Below, piece after piece: positions 7,582 to 12,384 of a stretch of 12,384 bases of DNA. The stretch spans positions 1 to 12,384 of the forward strand of contig JAYSRU010000156.1 of assembly GCA_043720875.1 (NCBI GenBank). The letters are read 5' to 3'. The DNA is from JAYSRU01 sp043720875 (GTDB lineage: Bacteria; Bacteroidota; Bacteroidia; Flavobacteriales_D; Crocinitomicaceae). The position numbers were made by a program, and so were the translations under genes. Each line of letters begins with the position of its first letter. Positions within the stretch are counted from its first letter, which is position 1. The notes beneath the pieces are model-generated. The model was not told where the DNA came from, did no database searches, and was given only the letters and a program-made list of their open reading frames with translations.

Positions 7582-7857
7582 GAATATAGTTTAGTGTCGT
7601 TATTTGCGTTTTTGGATTGACTTTATTCAATTAATAGTGCCTGCAAAAGTTGTTAAATTTTATTCGCCAAAAGGTAAACTCGTTAAAAACGAATATTATG
7701 CACTTCATAATGAATATTTATGATGAATGTCACTACAATTTACGCCTCATAAAGCATGATTTAACACTTTTATATTTTTTTCTCTAGTCGTTCTACCTAT
7801 CTTTGCAAAAGATTTCGAAATGTTTCGTTATCACAATATTAACTTAATTTATTATTT
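7582..7857. other. Gene-free AT-rich region before the large secreted protein
   Basis: These 276 bp hold no convincing coding sequence. There are short inverted repeats: TCGTT/AACGA (7680-7692), ATTATG/CATAAT (7695-7711) and TCATAA/TTATGA (7705-7723). The last two share bases and cannot form together. A promoter-like box is at 7798. The 5' untranslated part is AT-rich with no Shine-Dalgarno sequence. Confidence 0.5.
7798..7805 (+). promoter_or_regulatory. Candidate Bacteroidota -7 promoter box for the large secreted protein
   Basis: TATCTTTG matches the TAnnTTTG consensus at all defined bases and lies 52 bp before the ATG at 7858, after a long gene-free stretch. The expected -33 TTG is replaced by a T-run. 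If used, transcription would start near 7811 and leave a leader of roughly 45 bases. Motif and position only. Confidence 0.5.
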
Positions 7858-10800
7858 ATGAGAATTTACTACAAATTCGTATTATTTTTAATGATGCTTG
7901 CACCAATGGCTTCTTGGGCTCAGTGCGCGTATTCTGCAAACCCGTTCGGTTCTGGTGCCGCTCCAGTTGTAATTGGAGGTGTAACCACAATGTCAACGTG
8001 TAACTATTATGGAGAGTTGTCACCAGTGACGGGCTTTTTATCCTCTAATATTTATTCTATAAATGTTTCTGGTGGAGGTTTTATTACAATATTTGACGGG
8101 ACCAACACTGCTGTTGCATTTGGAGCTGCACCGTTAAGTTTTATTCCGCCGGTAAATGGTAATTATCAAACGCAATATAACAGTGCAGTTGGTTGTGGTA
8201 CGGATGCGTCATGTCACACAACAACAACGACACTAGTTGGGCCTTCAAGTGCTTGTGTTGGTCCTGCAGTTGCTGGAACTACCGTTTCATCGCCTGCAAA
8301 TGCGTGTCCTGGTGTTGCAATTAATCTTTCACTTTCAGGTGCTTCAACTGGCTCTGGTTTAACGTTTCAATGGGAATCATCTTCGGATGGTGTATCTTAT
8401 GCGCCAATTGGTGGTGCAACGAGTGCCACTTATTCTACCACTCAGGCTGCAATTACGTACTACCGTTGTGTAGTAATTTGTAGTGCAGGTGCACCTTCAA
8501 CTTCTGCTCCTGTTACAGTGAACATGAATCCATTCTTTAACTGCTATTGTGTTCCAACAAATGCTGGTTCATCATGTATAACTAATGTAACGTTAGATGC
8601 ATTGAATAATACAACAGCTGGTTGTTCAGTTGGAAATGTAAGTGCTCAGCCAGGAACAACATTGTTGGCAATTGGAGCAACTTATACCGTTTCAATTTCT
8701 ACGAATGCTTCAGCAATTACTTCTGTTTGGATCGATTATAACCAAAATGGTATTTACGAAGCAACTGAATGGGTACAACCTTATACTACTGGTTTAACTG
8801 GCTCAACTTCAATCACTATTCCTGGAACTGCTGTTTCTGGAACCACTGGAATGCGCGTTCGTTCGAGAGGTGCAGGTAACACTAATAATGCTACAAGTGC
8901 TTGTATTGCAATGGGTGGTGGTGAAACAGAAGATTATATCGTTACGATTTCTCCTCCTCCAACTTGCCCAGGGCCAACTGCCTTAACAAACATTATCGCA
9001 ACTACAACTACAGCTAATGTCTCTTGGACAGCTGGTGGTGGTGAAGCTGAGTGGGAAGTAGCATGGGGAACTCCTGGCTTTACTGTAAATGGTGCTGGTG
9101 AATTAGGTTCAATGAATACCTTGACAAATCCTGCATTAATTACTGGATTAACTCCTGGTTCATTTTACCAAGCTAAAGTAAGAGCAATCTGTACGCCTGG
9201 AGATACTTCGTTTGTAAGCAATACAATTACATTTAATACGTATGGTTTAGGTCAATACATTGATGTGAATCAAAATTGTTTGACATTTGCAAGTATTGTA
9301 GATTCGGCTGCAACAGTAAATTTGGGTATGTCTGATGATACAGAAGTTGGTTATACACTTCCTTTTAGTTTCTACTATCAAGGTGCACTAGTTAATCAAG
9401 TTACTATTGGAAACAATGGTGGTGTGTTGTTTAATACACTCGTAGGTAACGTTGCTTATGTGATGGCTGGTACTGGTGTTTATCCATTCATACAAGATAT
9501 GGCTACGCCAACTTTAGGTGAAGGTCAATACCGTTTGGTAACTGGCACAGCGCCAAACCGTAAATTTATTGTGGAGTGGAACGTGCAGCACTATTTTAGT
9601 TCTCCATCTGCAGTTAGATTTCAATTAGTTTTGGAAGAAACAACAGGAGAATTTTATTTCTTGTATGACGATGTAGATTTTGGTAACCCAATTTACAATA
9701 CTGGTTTGGATGCTGAAATTGGAATTAAGGGTACACAAAACATTAATTTGTCAATTAATAGTACAGCTTATTTAACAGCAAACACTTGTGCTCACTTTTT
9801 CTACACAAATTGTCCAAAGCCTAGCGCTCCAATTGTGAGTAGCTTAACTTCAACTGACTTTAACTTAGTTTGGACAGCTGGTATCACAAATGAAACGGAT
9901 TGGGTGGTAGAATATGGCTTAAATGGATTTACTCCAGGAACAGGTACATTTATCAATACTGTTTCTCCAAATACTACAATTTCTGGTTTGACTCAATTAA
10001 CAGATTATGATGTTTATATTTATGCAAATTGTGTAGGCGTTCCGGATACTTCAACTGGCTTGTTAGTAAATGTTTTAACGCTTCCTTTCTGTAACTATCC
10101 TGTACTTACAACAGTTAACGATCGTCCAGATTCTTTGTTGGTAAATTGGACTTGGACTCAAACTGTTGCTGGAATCACTGGCTTCAATACAGCTTATGTT
10201 AATTCAGGTGACAATGTTTACACAGGTTCAATTTTCCCTGGTGATGAATTTGTTAACGATACAATCGTAGATGCAGCATTAATGGCTGGTGGAGTTTATG
10301 ATGTTTACGTGCAAGCAATTTGTGGTACTGATTCTTCATTATTTGTAGGACCAATCACGGTTGTTATGCCACTTACAAACGATAGTGTTTGTACTGCTGA
10401 GGTTTTATTATTAGATGATGTTACAAGAACGTTTAACAACGTTGGTGCAACTACTGCTTTGAACGAAGTTGGATTAGTTGTTCCAATAACAAATTATAAT
10501 GATAACGCTGGTTGGGGTTCTGTTGCAAATTTCAACAAAACTACTTGGTTCCAATTCGTAGCTCCTGCGTCAGGAAGTGTAAGAATTAACACAACTGGTT
10601 CTTCAATTTCAAATAAAGTTGCTGTTTGGGCATTTACTAACTGTGGTGATTTTGCTACTGCGACATTAGCAGCTGCAAATGATGATGACGAAGATTTTAC
10701 TTCTACAGGTAATACTCCTTCAAACTTTGTTGCATGTGGTTTAACTCCTGGTGCTACTTACTACATTCAACATAGCAATCAATCTGCTTTCTCAGCTTCG

Positions 10801-11589
10801 GGTAACTACAAGTTTAGATTGCGTGAGGTAGCACCAAATGCTGGAAATGCATTAGCACTTACTAGCATTTGTTATGGTGATTCAATTGATCTTTACACAA
10901 GATTAACTGGAATTGATTCTACGTATGCAAACGGTACATGGAGTGATAACTTCAATACTGGTCATATCTACAATGGTACATTTGGTTCGCCAGGTTTAGC
11001 ATCTACAACATTTACGTTCACGTATACATTAAGAGAAGGTTGTGCTACAGATACTACAAACGTTCAAGTAACAGTTGTAAACCCACCTTCTGCTGGTATC
11101 GATGGAGCAATTACTGCTTGTCGTAACGAACCGATTAACCTATATACTGGTTTATCTGGTTTAGTTGATCTAGGTGGAACATTCAAGGATCCTGCAGATG
11201 CGACCGTTCCTAGTTCTGATATTTGGACTGCAAACTTTGTAGGTCAATACAACTATACGTACATCGTTACGAATGGTGTTTGTCCGAATGATACTTCAAA
11301 TGTTGTTGTAACTGTTACAGCATGCAACTGGTTATCATTAGATGAGCAAACGTTAACTGGTTTCACATTCTCGCCAAATCCAACGGATGGAATAGTGAAT
11401 GTTACCAATTCATCTTCTGATGTATTTAGCTATGAAATAACTGACTCAAAAGGAAGTTTAATTGCAACTGGTAAAAATGCAATCGCATCTAATGCAGTTA
11501 TTAACCTTAGTGCAAATGAGCCAGGAGTCTATATGATTCGTGTATTCAATGCAAATACTGAAAAAGTAATTCGCGTTGTAAAAATGTAA
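7858..11589 (+). CDS. Large secreted multidomain adhesin-like protein (GEVED, FnIII, T9SS sorting domain)
   Basis: This 1243-residue protein is probably exported by Sec and then T9SS to the cell surface; adhesion or matrix binding is inferred from its domains and no enzyme motif was recognised. Signal peptide 1-21 (cleavage after SWA). In order: an N-terminal Cys-containing module (22-130); an Ig-like module (about 138-225, FQWESSSDG); a GEVED domain (about 230-365) with WIDYNQNG at 291-298 and GETEDY at 355-360; FnIII-like (370-461); a jelly-roll-like region (462-651); FnIII-like (652-744 and 745-841); a PPC-like domain (842-990); two related Bacteroidota repeats (992-1075, 1076-1156); and a T9SS type A sorting domain (about 1170-1243, FSPNPTDG to VIRVVKM). 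It has about 29 Cys and few Lys, giving an acidic, Thr/Asn/Gly-rich chain. It appears monocistronic, with its own promoter box and terminator. Confidence 0.85.
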   Translation: MRIYYKFVLFLMMLAPMASWAQCAYSANPFGSGAAPVVIGGVTTMSTCNYYGELSPVTGFLSSNIYSINVSGGGFITIFDGTNTAVAFGAAPLSFIPPVNGNYQTQYNSAVGCGTDASCHTTTTTLVGPSSACVGPAVAGTTVSSPANACPGVAINLSLSGASTGSGLTFQWESSSDGVSYAPIGGATSATYSTTQAAITYYRCVVICSAGAPSTSAPVTVNMNPFFNCYCVPTNAGSSCITNVTLDALNNTTAGCSVGNVSAQPGTTLLAIGATYTVSISTNASAITSVWIDYNQNGIYEATEWVQPYTTGLTGSTSITIPGTAVSGTTGMRVRSRGAGNTNNATSACIAMGGGETEDYIVTISPPPTCPGPTALTNIIATTTTANVSWTAGGGEAEWEVAWGTPGFTVNGAGELGSMNTLTNPALITGLTPGSFYQAKVRAICTPGDTSFVSNTITFNTYGLGQYIDVNQNCLTFASIVDSAATVNLGMSDDTEVGYTLPFSFYYQGALVNQVTIGNNGGVLFNTLVGNVAYVMAGTGVYPFIQDMATPTLGEGQYRLVTGTAPNRKFIVEWNVQHYFSSPSAVRFQLVLEETTGEFYFLYDDVDFGNPIYNTGLDAEIGIKGTQNINLSINSTAYLTANTCAHFFYTNCPKPSAPIVSSLTSTDFNLVWTAGITNETDWVVEYGLNGFTPGTGTFINTVSPNTTISGLTQLTDYDVYIYANCVGVPDTSTGLLVNVLTLPFCNYPVLTTVNDRPDSLLVNWTWTQTVAGITGFNTAYVNSGDNVYTGSIFPGDEFVNDTIVDAALMAGGVYDVYVQAICGTDSSLFVGPITVVMPLTNDSVCTAEVLLLDDVTRTFNNVGATTALNEVGLVVPITNYNDNAGWGSVANFNKTTWFQFVAPASGSVRINTTGSSISNKVAVWAFTNCGDFATATLAAANDDDEDFTSTGNTPSNFVACGLTPGATYYIQHSNQSAFSASGNYKFRLREVAPNAGNALALTSICYGDSIDLYTRLTGIDSTYANGTWSDNFNTGHIYNGTFGSPGLASTTFTFTYTLREGCATDTTNVQVTVVNPPSAGIDGAITACRNEPINLYTGLSGLVDLGGTFKDPADATVPSSDIWTANFVGQYNYTYIVTNGVCPNDTSNVVVTVTACNWLSLDEQTLTGFTFSPNPTDGIVNVTNSSSDVFSYEITDSKGSLIATGKNAIASNAVINLSANEPGVYMIRVFNANTEKVIRVVKM

Positions 11590-11607
11590 TTCTTTTTTAA
11601 AAAGTGT

Positions 11608-11640
11608 AAAAGCCTCCGTGAGTTAACGGGGGCTTTTTTT
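11608..11640 (+). terminator. Rho-independent terminator of the large secreted protein gene
   Basis: The stem GCCTCCGT (11612-11619) pairs with ACGGGGGC (11626-11633) through one G-U wobble, with a GAGTTA loop, and is followed by seven T's. Flanking A's at 11608-11611 extend the pairing into the T-run. It begins 18 bp after the stop codon. Confidence 0.9.
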
Positions 11641-11711
11641 ATGCTCAAATAGTTGGTAATTCCATTATCAGTGTAAGACTGTACTAGGTTATTATATTTC
11701 AAAAAAATCAT

Positions 11712-11719
11712 CATCTTTG
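11712..11719 (+). promoter_or_regulatory. Candidate -7 promoter box immediately before the response regulator gene
   Basis: CATCTTTG differs from TAnnTTTG only at the first base and ends 4 bp before the ATG at 11724. Bacteroidota start sites usually lie a few bases after this box, so the transcript could begin at or very near the start codon. No -33 TTG was seen. Inference. Confidence 0.35.
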
Positions 11720-11723
11720 TACT

Positions 11724-12384
11724 ATGGGAAAGATTTTAATAATTGACGACGAAAGAAGCATTAGACGCGCATTGCGTGAAATTTTTGAATTTGAAAATTT
11801 TGAAGTTGAAGAAGCAGAAAATGGAAAAGAAGGTGTAGACAAAGTACTGAGCACACATTTTGACATTATATTCTGTGATATTAAAATGCCAGTTATGGAT
11901 GGAATGGAAGTTTTGGACGCATTGAATGCAAATAAAATTGATGTTCCTATTATCATGATATCTGGCCATGGAACGGTTGACAATGCAGTTGAAGCGATTA
12001 AGAAAGGTGCGTTCGATTTTATTGAAAAACCCTTAGACTTAAACAGAATCTTGGTTACGGTTAGAAATGCAAAAGACAAGGTTTCTCTTGTGGAGGAAAC
12101 AAAAGAACTTAAAACTACCGTAAAGCGTTTTAAGGGGTCGAGTATAATCGGAGAAACTGAAGGCATCCAAAAAATCAAAGAAATGATTGAAAAGGTGGCG
12201 CCATCTGATGCACGTGTTTTAATTACGGGTGGAAATGGATCCGGTAAAGAATTAGTTGCGCGCCAATTACACGAACAAAGTAACCGTAAAAAAGGTGCTT
12301 TTATCGAAGTTAATTGTGCTGCAATTCCTTCGGAGTTGATTGAAAGTGAATTGTTCGGTCATGAAAAAGGTGCTTTTACCTCGG
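11724..12384 (+). CDS. NtrC-family sigma-54-dependent response regulator, 5' part
   Basis: The first 220 codons of a two-component response regulator are present; the gene runs off the window. The receiver domain (about 2-118) has the acidic pair D8-D9, the phospho-acceptor D52 in DIKMP, S80 in the switch position (IIMISGHGT) and K102 in EKP, so it looks phosphorylatable. After a short linker, the AAA+ sigma-54 interaction domain begins near 138 with SSIIGETEGIQ, a Walker A motif GGNGSGKE at 169-176, FIEVNCAAIP at 193-202 and ELFGHEKGAFTS at 209-220. The last motif corresponds to the GAFTGA loop that contacts sigma-54, here with Ser in place of the second Gly. The DNA-binding domain lies outside. 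Once phosphorylated it should activate sigma-54 promoters; its sensor kinase and targets are not visible. The ATG at 11724 starts exactly at the receiver's first strand. Confidence 0.95.
   Translation, partial: MGKILIIDDERSIRRALREIFEFENFEVEEAENGKEGVDKVLSTHFDIIFCDIKMPVMDGMEVLDALNANKIDVPIIMISGHGTVDNAVEAIKKGAFDFIEKPLDLNRILVTVRNAKDKVSLVEETKELKTTVKRFKGSSIIGETEGIQKIKEMIEKVAPSDARVLITGGNGSGKELVARQLHEQSNRKKGAFIEVNCAAIPSELIESELFGHEKGAFTS

Noticed and set aside
7582..7660. Terminator after the DUF1501 gene
   Set aside because: Only a weak TTGA/TCAA pairing (around 7617-7630) without a following T-run is seen; not enough to call.
7720..7760. Very short open frame starting ATGAATGTC in the gap before the adhesin gene
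   Set aside because: It encodes about nine residues with no ribosome-binding context or conservation evidence.
11711..12178. A 155-codon open frame on the minus strand
   Set aside because: It lies wholly opposite the response regulator, whose receiver domain is unmistakable on the plus strand; the minus-strand translation is Ser/Phe-rich with no recognisable domain.

Overview
This window looks like chromosomal DNA of a Bacteroidota member, most likely a Flavobacteriales-type marine or freshwater lineage. The support is AT-rich DNA, starts without clear Shine-Dalgarno sequences, TAnnTTTG-like promoter boxes, the order uppS-bamA-ompH-ompH, and two proteins with type IX secretion (T9SS) C-terminal sorting domains. 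The family or genus cannot be fixed from the sequence alone.

Left part (1-3989): an envelope-biogenesis cluster. It starts with the 3' end of uppS (undecaprenyl diphosphate synthase), followed 4 bp later by bamA (outer-membrane protein assembly barrel with five POTRA domains). Two tandem Skp/OmpH-like periplasmic chaperone genes come next. A strong hairpin ends the cluster and probably works in both directions, because a small DUF3817 membrane-protein gene converges on it from the minus strand (3990-4286).

Middle part (4287-7857): a 151 bp divergent intergenic region leads into a DUF1800-DUF1501 gene pair of unknown function, spaced 9 bp apart. The DUF1501 protein has a twin-arginine-like N-terminus and a T9SS type A sorting domain, so it is probably a cell-surface or secreted enzyme-like protein of the alkaline-phosphatase-like fold. 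Its DUF1800 partner shows no signal peptide. A 276 bp gene-free, AT-rich region follows, with a candidate promoter near its right end.

Right part (7858-12384): a 1243-residue secreted multidomain protein (signal peptide, Ig-like, GEVED, three FnIII-like, jelly-roll-like, PPC-like and two Bacteroidota repeat modules, then a T9SS sorting domain), closed by a clear rho-independent terminator. Then comes the 5' part of an NtrC-type response regulator (receiver plus sigma-54 AAA+ domain), cut by the window end inside the GAFTGA-equivalent motif.

Together the window pairs outer-membrane assembly machinery with surface-exported T9SS cargo. No mobile element, CRISPR array, tRNA or rRNA was seen. The least understood unit is the DUF1800/DUF1501 pair with its mixed export signals. 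I did not find a clearly new defence or mobile system.
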